A DNA stretch of 6,285 nucleotides from an uncultured Rhizobiaceae group bacterium (GCA_937951455.1 CALFBU010000257.1:1-6285); one strand, 5' to 3'. Counted from the stretch's first letter, positions 1-6,285 are shown. The notes: a model not told the origin generated them from the sequence alone. Made by a program: numbers and translations.

Positions 1-1178
1 TAAGAACGGCCTTGATGCAAATATACTTCACCCGGGCTTTCTTCTGTTCCTGCCAAAAGCGAACCAACCATCACTACAGATGCCCCTGCCGCAATCGCTT
101 TTGCGATGTCGCCAGAATATTTAATGCCGCCATCTGCAATCACTGGAATATTTGCCTTTTGGGCAGCTTCCACCGCAGACATGATGGCTGAGAGTTGCGG
201 AACGCCGACACCTGCCACAATGCGTGTTGTACAAATCGAACCAGGTCCAATACCAACTTTCACAGCGTCCGCGCCTGCATCGATGAGAGCCTTTGTGCCA
301 TCGCTCGTTGCAACATTGCCTGCAAGAATTTTCACGGAATTGGATAATTTCTTGATATGCGAAACCGCGTCCAGAACTTTCTGGCTGTGGCCATGTGCTG
401 TGTCAACCACGAGCAGATCAACGCCCGCATCCATCAAACGTTCTGCACGCTCGATGCCATCATCACCAACGGTTGTTGCAGCAGCAGCGCGAAGTCTACC
501 TTGGTCGTCTTTTGCAGCATTTGGATTGAGTTTGGATTTTTCAATATCCTTTACAGTAATAAGGCCCACACATTGGTAGTCACCATCTACGACCAGTAGT
601 TTTTCGATGCGGTGTTGATGCAAAAGACGTTTGGCTTCTTGTGGGTCTACGCCTTCCTTAACGGTGATCAGGTTTTCACGCGTCATCAGTTCGTAGACTT
701 TTTGATCGGGGTTGGAGGCAAAACGCACATCACGGTTTGTCAAAATACCAACCAGCTTGCCCGTCACATGACCGCCGCTGCCGGCATCTTCAACCACAGG
801 AACACCCGAAATATTATTGGCTTTCATGAGCGCTTTGGCTTCGGCCAGGGTTGCTTCTGGCCCGATGGTCAATGGGTTGACGACCATGCCTGATTCAAAC
901 TTTTTAACTTGTCTGACTTCTTCTGCCTGCTGGGCTGGCTCCAGGTTACGGTGAATAACTCCCATTCCGCCTGCTTGTGCCATAGCAATTGCAAGGCGGG
1001 ATTCGGTTACCGTATCCATCGCAGCAGAAAGAATTGGCATGTTAAGACCAATACCCTCAGCAACGCGTGAGGTAATATCAACCTGACCCGGCATGACATT
1101 TGAAAGGCCTGGTTGCAGCAACACATCGTCAAATGTGAGGGCAATATCTCCAGTTCCTGAAGTGACAATTTTTGACAT
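1..1178 (-). CDS. guaB: IMP dehydrogenase, partial (C-terminal end missing)
   Basis: This enzyme oxidises IMP to XMP with NAD+, the committed cytosolic step of GMP synthesis. The visible 392 codons begin with an ATG at 1178 (MSKIVTSG). They show the N-terminal barrel part (TFDDVLLQP near residue 15, SAAMDTVTE near 51), then a Bateman pair of CBS domains at about 97-213. The barrel resumes with DTAHGHS (259-265), GNVAT (287-291), the catalytic loop GPGSICTTR with the nucleophile Cys316, and IADGGIK with the IMP-binding Asp349. The frame leaves the window just after GRS-Y. About 100 residues are therefore missing, including the mobile flap with the catalytic Arg-Tyr pair; the family is usually near 490-500 residues. 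Identity is certain from these motifs. Only a weak purine stretch (AAGAA) precedes the ATG, but the N-terminus matches the family. It is the last gene seen on this side, with its own leader after the gabD terminator. Confidence 0.97.
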   Translation of the reverse strand, partial: MSKIVTSGTGDIALTFDDVLLQPGLSNVMPGQVDITSRVAEGIGLNMPILSAAMDTVTESRLAIAMAQAGGMGVIHRNLEPAQQAEEVRQVKKFESGMVVNPLTIGPEATLAEAKALMKANNISGVPVVEDAGSGGHVTGKLVGILTNRDVRFASNPDQKVYELMTRENLITVKEGVDPQEAKRLLHQHRIEKLLVVDGDYQCVGLITVKDIEKSKLNPNAAKDDQGRLRAAAATTVGDDGIERAERLMDAGVDLLVVDTAHGHSQKVLDAVSHIKKLSNSVKILAGNVATSDGTKALIDAGADAVKVGIGPGSICTTRIVAGVGVPQLSAIMSAVEAAQKANIPVIADGGIKYSGDIAKAIAAGASVVMVGSLLAGTEESPGEVYLHQGRS

Positions 1179-1185
1179 ATAATTC

Positions 1186-1199
1186 TTGGCTGACGCCAA
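1186..1199 (-). other. Small hairpin immediately before the guaB start
   Basis: Read on the minus strand, TTGGC-GTCA-GCCAA forms a perfect 5-bp stem with a 4-base loop. It ends seven bases before the guaB ATG and touches the weak AAGAA ribosome-binding stretch. In the mRNA it could affect ribosome access; in DNA it could be a half-site dyad for a regulator. A stem this short can arise by chance. Confidence 0.3.
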
Positions 1200-1261
1200 T
1201 CCCAAATTTAAGACTTGTGGATGAAATTATCCGTTACCCGTCCGTTTTTAAAACATATGGA

Positions 1262-1278
1262 TTGACGATTGTCGTTAA
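1262..1278. repeat. Near-perfect 7-bp inverted repeat upstream of guaB
   Basis: TTGACGA-TTG-TCGTTAA has arms that match at 6 of 7 positions around a 3-base spacer. It lies about 85-100 bases upstream of the guaB start, where an operator or activator site would be reasonable. I do not recognise it as the site of a known regulator. Confidence 0.3.
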
Positions 1279-1353
1279 CATGGCAAATGTGGCTTGCAAA
1301 GGCTTTTTTTGTTCTTTGGCAGTTTTAAGCACACGTATTGTTTCAGCCCGCAA

Positions 1354-1393
1354 TAAAAAAGGCCTGGCAAATAGTTTCCTAACTTGCCAGACC
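1354..1393 (-). terminator. Rho-independent terminator of gabD
   Basis: A 10-bp stem (arms 1361-1370 and 1384-1393, one G-T wobble in RNA) encloses a 13-base loop, in which TAG/CTA can add three more pairs. Read on the minus strand the hairpin is followed directly by six T residues (1360-1355). It starts 28 bases after the gabD stop codon. On the plus strand no T-run follows it, so it acts on minus-strand transcription only. It separates gabD from guaB transcriptionally. Confidence 0.88.
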
Positions 1394-1421
1394 GTTTACG
1401 TTATACATTTGTCAGGTTTGC

Positions 1422-2879
1422 TTAAAACCCTAGACCACCAATGCAGACGTATTTTTCTTCCAGATAATCCTCAATGCCCTGGTGTCCGCCTTCTTTGCCA
1501 ACACCAGATTGTTTAAAGCCACCAAATGGCGCTTCGACAGCGGTGATAACGCCTTCATTCACGCCGACAAGACCGTATTCAAGACCTTCCATCACACGGA
1601 ATGTACGACCCAAATCTTGCGTGTAGAAATAACAGGCCAGACCGAAATCTGTATCATTCGCTTTTGCCACAACTTCTTCTTCGGTTTCAAACTTATAAAC
1701 TGGTGCAACTGGGCCAAAAATTTCATCATAGGAGAACATCATGTCCTGATTTGCATCAGCAATTACAGTCGGCTCAAAGAAACCATGACCTAGTGCGTGA
1801 CGTTTACCGCCGGTTACAACCTTGCCGCCTTTATCCTTGGCGTCCTGAACAAATTCTTCGGTTTTTGCCACTGCTGCTTCGTTGATCAAAGGTCCTTGAA
1901 CGACGCCCTCTTCATTGGACTTTCCAACCTTCATGGCTTTTGTAGCTGCTGCCAGTTTTTCCACGAATTTGTCATAGACACCGGATTGAACATAAAGACG
2001 GTTTGTACAAACACAAGTTTGCCCAGAGTTGCGGAATTTGGACGCCATCGCCCCTTCAACAGCACGATCAATATCTGCATCATCAAATACGATGAAAGGC
2101 GCATTGCCACCCATTTCCATGGAGATCTTTTTAACAGTTGGCACAGATTGCGCCATCAGGATTTTGCCGACACGGGTTGAACCTGTGAAAGTGATTTTGT
2201 GAACATTCGGGTTGCTCGTCAGTTCTTCACCGATTGTAATTGGATCACCTGTCAGGATATTTACAACACCTGCCGGAATACCCGCTTTTTCGCACATCAT
2301 TCCCCATGCAAGGCCAGAGTAAGGCGTTGCTTCTGCCGGCTTACATACAACGGTACAGCCGGCTGCAATTGCAGGTGCAATTTTTCTTGCCAACATGGAT
2401 GAAGGGAAGTTCCACGGCGTAATCGCACCGACAACACCCACAGGTTCTTTTGTCACCATAATACGGCGTTCAGCCCATGGAGATGGAATGGTTTCACCGT
2501 AAATGCGTCTTGCTTCTTCGGCAAACCACATGACATATGAAGCTGACATGCGTACTTCGCCGCGCGCCTCGGCAATTGGCTTGCCTTGTTCCGCAGCCAG
2601 CAATTGCGCAAGCGATTCCTGATTATCAATAATAAGACGGCGCAAACGGCGCAACATGTCTGTACGTTCTTTAACTGAAGTCTTACGGAATGTCTGAAAC
2701 GCTGTATAAGCTGCGTCAATCGCGCGGCTTGTTTCCACGTTTGTGCACATCGGCACACTACCCAGTAACTCACCTGTTGCAGGGTTGTGAACTTCAAAGG
2801 TTTCACCGCTGTCGGCTTTCACCCACTCGCCGTTAATATAGTTGGCTTCTTTTTTAAACTCTTGTGCTATTTCAAGCAT
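1422..2879 (-). CDS. gabD: Succinate-semialdehyde dehydrogenase, aldehyde dehydrogenase superfamily
   Basis: This enzyme oxidises succinate semialdehyde (from GABA or related compounds) to succinate using NAD(P)+, in the cytosol; glutarate semialdehyde is a possible substrate for close relatives. The 485-residue protein has the expected length. Visible motifs are PWNFP (155-159), KPAE (180-183), FTGSTRVGK (231-239), the general-base Glu255 in EMGGNAP, and GQTCVC with catalytic Cys289 and a second Cys291. EIFGP (386-390) and the GabD-type C-terminus GIEDYLEEKYVCIG follow. I place the start at the ATG at 2879 (MLEIAQEF), because a GGAGA ribosome-binding site sits 5 bases upstream. A TTG at 2891 would add four residues, but it overlaps that site. 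Glu183 suggests NAD+ preference (see findings). No gabT or transporter lies beside it, so the physiological aldehyde cannot be fixed from context. Its stop is followed by a strong terminator; it is likely a single-gene unit. Confidence 0.93.
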   Translation of the reverse strand: MLEIAQEFKKEANYINGEWVKADSGETFEVHNPATGELLGSVPMCTNVETSRAIDAAYTAFQTFRKTSVKERTDMLRRLRRLIIDNQESLAQLLAAEQGKPIAEARGEVRMSASYVMWFAEEARRIYGETIPSPWAERRIMVTKEPVGVVGAITPWNFPSSMLARKIAPAIAAGCTVVCKPAEATPYSGLAWGMMCEKAGIPAGVVNILTGDPITIGEELTSNPNVHKITFTGSTRVGKILMAQSVPTVKKISMEMGGNAPFIVFDDADIDRAVEGAMASKFRNSGQTCVCTNRLYVQSGVYDKFVEKLAAATKAMKVGKSNEEGVVQGPLINEAAVAKTEEFVQDAKDKGGKVVTGGKRHALGHGFFEPTVIADANQDMMFSYDEIFGPVAPVYKFETEEEVVAKANDTDFGLACYFYTQDLGRTFRVMEGLEYGLVGVNEGVITAVEAPFGGFKQSGVGKEGGHQGIEDYLEEKYVCIGGLGF

Positions 2880-2884
2880 CTTAA

Positions 2885-2889
2885 TCTCC
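2885..2889 (-). promoter_or_regulatory. Ribosome-binding site that fixes the gabD start
   Basis: GGAGA read on the minus strand lies 5 bases before the ATG at 2879. It overlaps the alternative TTG start at 2891, so translation from 2879 is favoured. The site is part of a CCAATTGG palindrome (2888-2895). Confidence 0.75.
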
Positions 2890-3021
2890 AATTGGTATCA
2901 TCGCCCAAGCGCGCATTAATTTCCGTTCTCTTGTAGGCTATTGAGACTTCAAGGCAAGGGGGCATTTTGTTTTTTCAAGAACTAGAAACAGAATGCAGGA
3001 GAGCCGCTTTGCAGCCTGTTA

Positions 3022-3051
3022 ATTATAATTCAAATTGTGAACAAACGTCAT
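3022..3051 (-). promoter_or_regulatory. Candidate sigma-70-type promoter for gabD
   Basis: On the minus strand a perfect TATAAT -10 (3027-3022) lies 18 bases downstream of ATGACG (3051-3046), which matches the -35 consensus TTGACA at four of six positions. It would start a transcript about 135 bases before the gabD ATG. The -10 is part of the palindrome AATTATAATT (3021-3030), so the plus strand carries a TATAAT at 3024-3029 as well, but with no acceptable -35 there. This is inferred from hexamer matches only. Confidence 0.4.
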
Positions 3052-3078
3052 TTTTATAAATGTTTTCTATAGGTTATC

Positions 3079-3108
3079 TTGCTTTGAAGATTGAAAAGAA
3101 CAAAGCAA
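3079..3108 (+). repeat. Perfect 8-bp inverted repeat in the leader of the FAD oxidoreductase gene
   Basis: TTGCTTTG (3079-3086) and CAAAGCAA (3101-3108) are exact reverse complements around a 14-base purine-rich spacer. The right arm ends 10 bases before the ATG at 3119. As RNA it would be a stem-loop occupying the place of a ribosome-binding site, and no Shine-Dalgarno sequence is visible next to the start. As DNA the half-site centres are 22 bp apart, about two helical turns, which would suit a dimeric or tetrameric regulator. The dyad is directly visible; its role is inference. Confidence 0.5.
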
Positions 3109-3118
3109 CTTACAGATA

Positions 3119-4306
3119 ATGTCAGAAAATTCACATATCATTCAAACCGACATAGCCATCGTAGGGGGTGGGATAGCAGGCTCAACCGCAGCCGTACTTT
3201 TGCAAAATGCAGGCATTGAGGCAGTTTTGATTGATCCCCACGCGGTTTTCCCTAAAGACTTTCGCTGTGAGAAATTCAATCGTGACCAGATGGAAATGCT
3301 CGAAAGAGTAGGAATATCAGGCAATATATATGCTGCTTGCACACCGATTGAAGACATTTGGATTGCCCGTCAAGGCAGACTTGTCAATAAAATGCACTAC
3401 CCACATTACGGCTTTTCCTACGAGACCGCGATAAATTCCATTCGGGCGTATCTTGAAAAAACAGACAAACTTGTTCAGGGGAAAGTGAAAGCCATTCAGT
3501 CATGCAAAGCTGGAAACAGGCTCATTCTTGCCGATGGCAGTCAGATTGAAGCAAAACTTGTGATCATGGCCAATGGTTTAAACCCTGGTCTGCGCAAGCA
3601 ACTAAACATATCTCAAACAATGCTGAGCAAGCAGCATGAAATGGCGATAGGCTTCGATATTGAGCCAATCGAGGGGAATAAATTTGAGTTTGATTCCTTC
3701 ACCTTCTGGCCAGAAAAATCATCTGAAAAACTTGCGTATTTCACCGCTTTTAAAAGTGGAAAGAGTTTTAGGGTCAACACGTTTGGGTATTGGGATAAAG
3801 ATGATGTCTTCATGCAAGCTATGAAGCAAAATCCTGAAAAGGCACTCAATATATTAATGCCAAGTCTGGAAAAGTTGATTGGCAAATTCAAGGTCGATGG
3901 TCGGGTGCATGTACGTCCTGTTGATCTTTATCAAAATCATCCGGAAAAATGCGATGGCATTGTTTTCGTGGGCGATGCATATTCCACCTCCTGCCCTGGT
4001 GCCGGAACAGGAACAAGCAAGGCTGTTACTGACGTTGAAATATTATGTTCGAAATATATTCCCCAATGGCTGGATCAAAACAGATTTGACGCAGATACTC
4101 TCAGCGAATTTTATCAAGACGAGACAAAACGCCAAAGTGATGCCAATAGTTTACACGAAGCCTACTTCCTAAAGTCATTATCCCTTGAAAAGAGTCTGAT
4201 TTGGGGTGCTCGTCGCTGGATGCGATATTTCTATCATGTTGGCAAAGGTGCGGTGAGCGGTATGCCGATCATTGCGAAGAAAACCAAACTCTCAAAAGCA
4301 GCCTAG
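3119..4306 (+). CDS. FAD-dependent oxidoreductase / monooxygenase-like flavoprotein, substrate unknown
   Basis: This 395-residue protein has the layout of the p-hydroxybenzoate hydroxylase-like (UbiH/VisC, geranylgeranyl-reductase-like) FAD family. An N-terminal dinucleotide-binding fold carries GGGIAG (16-21), and Asp39 ends the second strand, where the ribose is bound. An FAD-contact segment RCEKFNRDQ follows at 49-57. The second FAD motif, GD...PGAGTGTSKA, lies at 285-301 (Gly285, Asp286). The intermediate DG motif usual in group A monooxygenases reads VIMANGLNPGLR (148-159), so the Asp is replaced. No signal peptide or clear membrane segment is seen; the last 35 residues are basic. The ATG at 3119 is the only plausible start because an in-frame TGA lies at 3092-3094, although no Shine-Dalgarno sequence is visible. 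The gene is divergent from gabD and converges with the VOC gene, sharing CTAG at the stops. Five 60-base samples average about 40% G+C, below its neighbours. I do not recognise the substrate or pathway. Confidence 0.85.
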   Translation: MSENSHIIQTDIAIVGGGIAGSTAAVLLQNAGIEAVLIDPHAVFPKDFRCEKFNRDQMEMLERVGISGNIYAACTPIEDIWIARQGRLVNKMHYPHYGFSYETAINSIRAYLEKTDKLVQGKVKAIQSCKAGNRLILADGSQIEAKLVIMANGLNPGLRKQLNISQTMLSKQHEMAIGFDIEPIEGNKFEFDSFTFWPEKSSEKLAYFTAFKSGKSFRVNTFGYWDKDDVFMQAMKQNPEKALNILMPSLEKLIGKFKVDGRVHVRPVDLYQNHPEKCDGIVFVGDAYSTSCPGAGTGTSKAVTDVEILCSKYIPQWLDQNRFDADTLSEFYQDETKRQSDANSLHEAYFLKSLSLEKSLIWGARRWMRYFYHVGKGAVSGMPIIAKKTKLSKAA

Positions 4307-4716
4307 CTGGCGTAAAGGGAATCGAAATCCTTAAAGCCTTTTACCTCAATCGGATTGCCCGATGGATCAAGAAAAAACATGGTGGCTTGTTCGCCCGGTT
4401 CACCTTCAAAACGCGTTTGCGGTTTTAAAACAAATTCCATTCCGGACGCGAGCAGGCGATCTGCAAGTCCTTGCCAGTCATCCATTTGCAGCACGACACC
4501 CAGATGCGGCATGGGCACCATATGATCACCTACTTTTCCGGTATTGGCGGTTTCAAACGGCTCGCCCAAATGCAAGGAAATCTGATGGCCAAAGAAATCA
4601 AAATCGACCCAGGTATCCGTACTGCGCCCTTCCTTGCATCCTAATAAATCACCATAAAACGAACGCGACTTGTTGAGATCTTTGACATGATAAGCCAAAT
4701 GGAAAAGGGACTTCAT
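4303..4716 (-). CDS. VOC-superfamily (glyoxalase/dioxygenase-fold) protein
   Basis: A small 137-residue cytosolic protein with the repeated beta-alpha-beta-beta-beta fold of the vicinal oxygen chelate superfamily. Visible features are FHLAYHV-KDL-SRSFYGDLLGC (5-27), the first strand and helix, then FFGHQISLHL (41-50). MPHLGVVL (69-76) opens the second module, and GEQATMFFLDPSGNPIEVK (108-126) is its end. His6, His71 and Glu124 sit where this family places metal ligands. The protein resembles a widespread stand-alone proteobacterial VOC protein, but its reaction is not known. I chose the ATG at 4716 because the family N-terminus begins there and AGAAGA lies just upstream. A start at 4815 would add 33 residues (beginning MSTPIEY) that do not look like this fold. 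Its stop TAG (4305-4303) overlaps the stop of the convergent FAD gene. It is divergent from mutL. Confidence 0.85.
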   Translation of the reverse strand: MKSLFHLAYHVKDLNKSRSFYGDLLGCKEGRSTDTWVDFDFFGHQISLHLGEPFETANTGKVGDHMVPMPHLGVVLQMDDWQGLADRLLASGMEFVLKPQTRFEGEPGEQATMFFLDPSGNPIEVKGFKDFDSLYAS

Positions 4717-4858
4717 ACTTCTTCTTTCAAACTGTTGTTGTGTGTTTGTCTTGTTGGATATTACTCTAGCTGAAAACCAAAGGTAAAGCATAGTATATTC
4801 TATTGGAGTGCTCATCTAAGCGCTTTCACTCACGATCAGAATCGCAGATAGTATCGCC
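4717..4858. promoter_or_regulatory. Divergent intergenic region between the VOC gene and mutL
   Basis: This stretch must hold the promoters for both flanking genes. A minus-strand -10 candidate TATACT and a plus-strand TATATT (4794-4799) fall in the same A+T-rich patch around 4792-4802; neither has a good -35. AAGCGCTT (4818-4825) is an 8-bp palindrome. I saw no alphaproteobacterial SOS box of the GTTC-N7-GTTC type, so there is no sign of LexA control of mutL here. The hexamer assignments are weak. Confidence 0.3.
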
Positions 4859-6285
4859 ATGACATTGCACGGACAAAATCATAGACCTGAAAATCTTTCT
4901 GCCCCATCCGTCATTCGGCTGGAAGAAACGGTTGTGAACCAGATTGCAGCCGGCGAAGTCATTGAGCGCCCTGCCAGCGTTATCAAGGAACTCATTGAGA
5001 ATGCGATTGATGCAGGGAGTACGCGTATTGATGTTGTAACCTCTTGTGGTGGTAAAACCCTCATGCGGGTCAGCGACAATGGCCACGGCATGACGCCTGA
5101 AAACCTTTCTTTAGCCGTTGAGCGCCATTGCACATCAAAGCTCACCGATGATCTGATGGACATCAGAAGTCTGGGGTTCAGAGGCGAAGCGCTGCCCTCC
5201 GTTGGCTCGGTTTCCAGACTAACAATAACCTCGCGCACGAAAACCGATGATAGCGCCTGGAAGATCAATGTCTCTGGGGGTAAAATTACAGGGCCTTCGC
5301 CAGCAGCCCTAACTGAGGGAACGGTTGTTGAGGTCTCTGATCTCTTTTATGCGACCCCTGCCCGATTAAAATTTCTGAAATCAGACCGTGCTGAAACCAA
5401 TGCCATCACCGATGTTTTCAAGCGCGTGGCTCTGGCATTTCCACATATCAGATTTTCGATTTCAGGCGATGATCGCTCATCGCTTGATTATCCGACCACC
5501 ACGCAGTTTGACCGTCTTGCCCAAGTCCTGGGCAAAGACTTCTCGGAAAACTCGATGAAAATAGATGCAGGTCGCGAAGGCACTTCGTTGCAGGGGTTTG
5601 CAAGCGTGCCGACCTATCATCGCGGCAGTGCCCTTGCGCAATATTTTTTTGTGAATGGCAGGCCTGTGAAGGACAAGGCACTTCTGGGCGCAGTGCGCGG
5701 TGCCTACATGGATGTGCTGCCGCGTGGCAAACATCCTGTGTTGGCGCTGTTTCTCGACCTTGATCCGCACATGGTTGATGTCAATGTTCACCCGGCAAAG
5801 GCGGACGTGCGCTTTCGTGATGCAGGTTTGATCAGAGGGCTGATCGTCGGTTCGCTCAAACAAGCGATCAGTGCAGACGGAGAAGAAGATGGCCCGTTAA
5901 CGAGCCGCGCTGGTGCGGAAGCCATGATGAATGCGTTCAAGCCAGAAACAAGTGGCAAGAGCAGCAGTTTTTCAGGCTATCAGGAAAGCTTTGCCAATAC
6001 ATACCGCCCTTCTTCGGCAGTTGCACAAGCTTCAAAAGACTGGGCGAGACCTTTGGATCAAAACCCGCAACTCCATAGAGAGCTTGACGAGGGGCAAGCA
6101 GGTTTTGACATTACGGGCGCGCCCAGTGGCAATGTTGCGCAAGACATAACGGATGAACAAAGCGGTGACTTCCCACTTGGTGCCGCACGCGCGCAATTGC
6201 ATAAAAATTATATCGTATCCCAAACTGAAAAAGGCCTGGTCATCGTCGATCAGCACGCCGCGCATGAGCGCATTGTATATGAAAC
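4859..6285 (+). CDS. mutL: DNA mismatch repair protein MutL, partial (C-terminal end missing)
   Basis: MutL couples mismatch recognition by MutS to strand incision and excision. The visible 475 codons hold the GHKL ATPase: [14 protein letters not shown] (27-40), [11 protein letters not shown] with general-base Glu44 and Mg-coordinating Asn48, DNGHGM (73-78), and GFRGEAL (106-112). TPAR (166-169) comes next, then the transducer domain with FVNGRPV (264-270) and DVNVHPAK (307-314). A Ser/Gly/Gln-rich linker (about 340-437) leads into the C-terminal dimerisation domain (from about 439). The window ends exactly on the last Glu of the endonuclease motif DQHA-X2-E-X4-E (464-475). Usual length is about 600 residues, so roughly 125-150 are missing. 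The ATG at 4859 is the only canonical start ahead of the conserved region, since an in-frame TAA lies at 4817-4819. It gives about 15 extra residues compared with E. coli MutL, and no Shine-Dalgarno sequence is visible. Confidence 0.97.
   Translation, partial: MTLHGQNHRPENLSAPSVIRLEETVVNQIAAGEVIERPASVIKELIENAIDAGSTRIDVVTSCGGKTLMRVSDNGHGMTPENLSLAVERHCTSKLTDDLMDIRSLGFRGEALPSVGSVSRLTITSRTKTDDSAWKINVSGGKITGPSPAALTEGTVVEVSDLFYATPARLKFLKSDRAETNAITDVFKRVALAFPHIRFSISGDDRSSLDYPTTTQFDRLAQVLGKDFSENSMKIDAGREGTSLQGFASVPTYHRGSALAQYFFVNGRPVKDKALLGAVRGAYMDVLPRGKHPVLALFLDLDPHMVDVNVHPAKADVRFRDAGLIRGLIVGSLKQAISADGEEDGPLTSRAGAEAMMNAFKPETSGKSSSFSGYQESFANTYRPSSAVAQASKDWARPLDQNPQLHRELDEGQAGFDITGAPSGNVAQDITDEQSGDFPLGAARAQLHKNYIVSQTEKGLVIVDQHAAHERIVYE

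Larger units (their letters stand above)
1179..1353 (-). promoter_or_regulatory. guaB leader and presumed promoter region
   Basis: This stretch lies between the gabD terminator and the guaB start. guaB needs its own promoter because that terminator should stop gabD transcripts. The best -10 candidate read on the minus strand is GATAAT at 1231-1226, about 48 bases before the ATG, with no good -35 partner (a TTTTAA-like hexamer lies at roughly the right distance). The region also holds a 17-base inverted repeat (1262-1278) and a small hairpin next to the start (1186-1199). I see no convincing gene here. The promoter assignment is an inference, not a strong match. Confidence 0.35.

Noticed and set aside
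106..893. Plus-strand open frames at 106-579, 357-599 and 612-893
   Set aside because: They are antisense to guaB, whose minus-strand frame is unmistakable; their proteins show no recognisable domain.
1282..1310. Possible plus-strand terminator ending in seven T residues (1304-1310)
   Set aside because: The only stem available (GCAA/TTGC) is four pairs and does not abut the T-run. No plus-strand gene ends nearby.
1172..1516. Plus-strand open frame of 114 codons across the gabD-guaB gap
   Set aside because: It runs antisense through the gabD terminator into the gabD 3' end, and its protein shows no family features.
2880..2891. TTG start at 2891 for gabD
   Set aside because: The GGAGA ribosome-binding site overlaps this codon and is correctly spaced for the ATG at 2879.
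2995..3018. Imperfect inverted repeat CAGG...CCTG in the divergent region
   Set aside because: Only four to five outer pairs with a long unpaired interior; no better than chance.
4717..4815. Longer start for the VOC protein at 4815, adding 33 residues
   Set aside because: The extension does not resemble the VOC fold and covers the likely promoter. The ATG at 4716 matches the family N-terminus and has a purine-rich site just upstream.
5448..5863. Minus-strand open frames inside mutL (5448-5681 and 5477-5863)
   Set aside because: They are antisense to conserved MutL transducer-domain sequence, and their Cys/His/Arg-rich composition is typical of shadow frames.
1..6285. An undescribed multi-gene system, mobile element, CRISPR array or RNA gene
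   Set aside because: Four of the five genes belong to well-known families in apparently independent transcription units, and the fifth is a single flavoprotein. No direct-repeat array, transposase, attachment site or tRNA/rRNA-like segment was seen on either strand.

Overview
The window carries five protein-coding genes and no RNA gene, CRISPR array or insertion sequence. Protein sequences and gene structure suggest an alphaproteobacterium of moderate G+C, roughly 50% from hand-counted samples. The GabD, the VOC-family protein and a MutL carrying its own endonuclease motif would all fit that group. The genus cannot be named from the sequence alone. Both ends of the window cut through genes.

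Layout from left to right. guaB (IMP dehydrogenase, minus strand) runs off the left edge and lacks its C-terminal part. A 243-base gap follows, holding a clear Rho-independent terminator for the next gene and the guaB leader. gabD (succinate-semialdehyde dehydrogenase family, minus strand) comes next. A 239-base divergent intergenic region separates it from a plus-strand gene for an FAD-dependent oxidoreductase of the PHBH-like fold, whose substrate is unknown. That gene converges on a small minus-strand VOC-fold gene, and the two stop codons overlap in the tetranucleotide CTAG. After a 142-base divergent region, mutL (mismatch repair) starts on the plus strand and is cut by the right edge inside its endonuclease motif.

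The genes do not form one pathway. guaB (GMP synthesis), gabD (semialdehyde oxidation feeding succinate) and mutL (mismatch repair) are ordinary chromosomal housekeeping or catabolic genes, each apparently its own transcription unit. The least explained gene is the FAD oxidoreductase. It is visibly A+T-richer than its neighbours, has an altered second FAD motif, and is preceded by a perfect 8-bp inverted repeat just before its start codon. I found no convincing undescribed multi-gene system. The items worth a second look are local: leader dyads, start-site choices, cofactor-determining residues and the overlapping stops.
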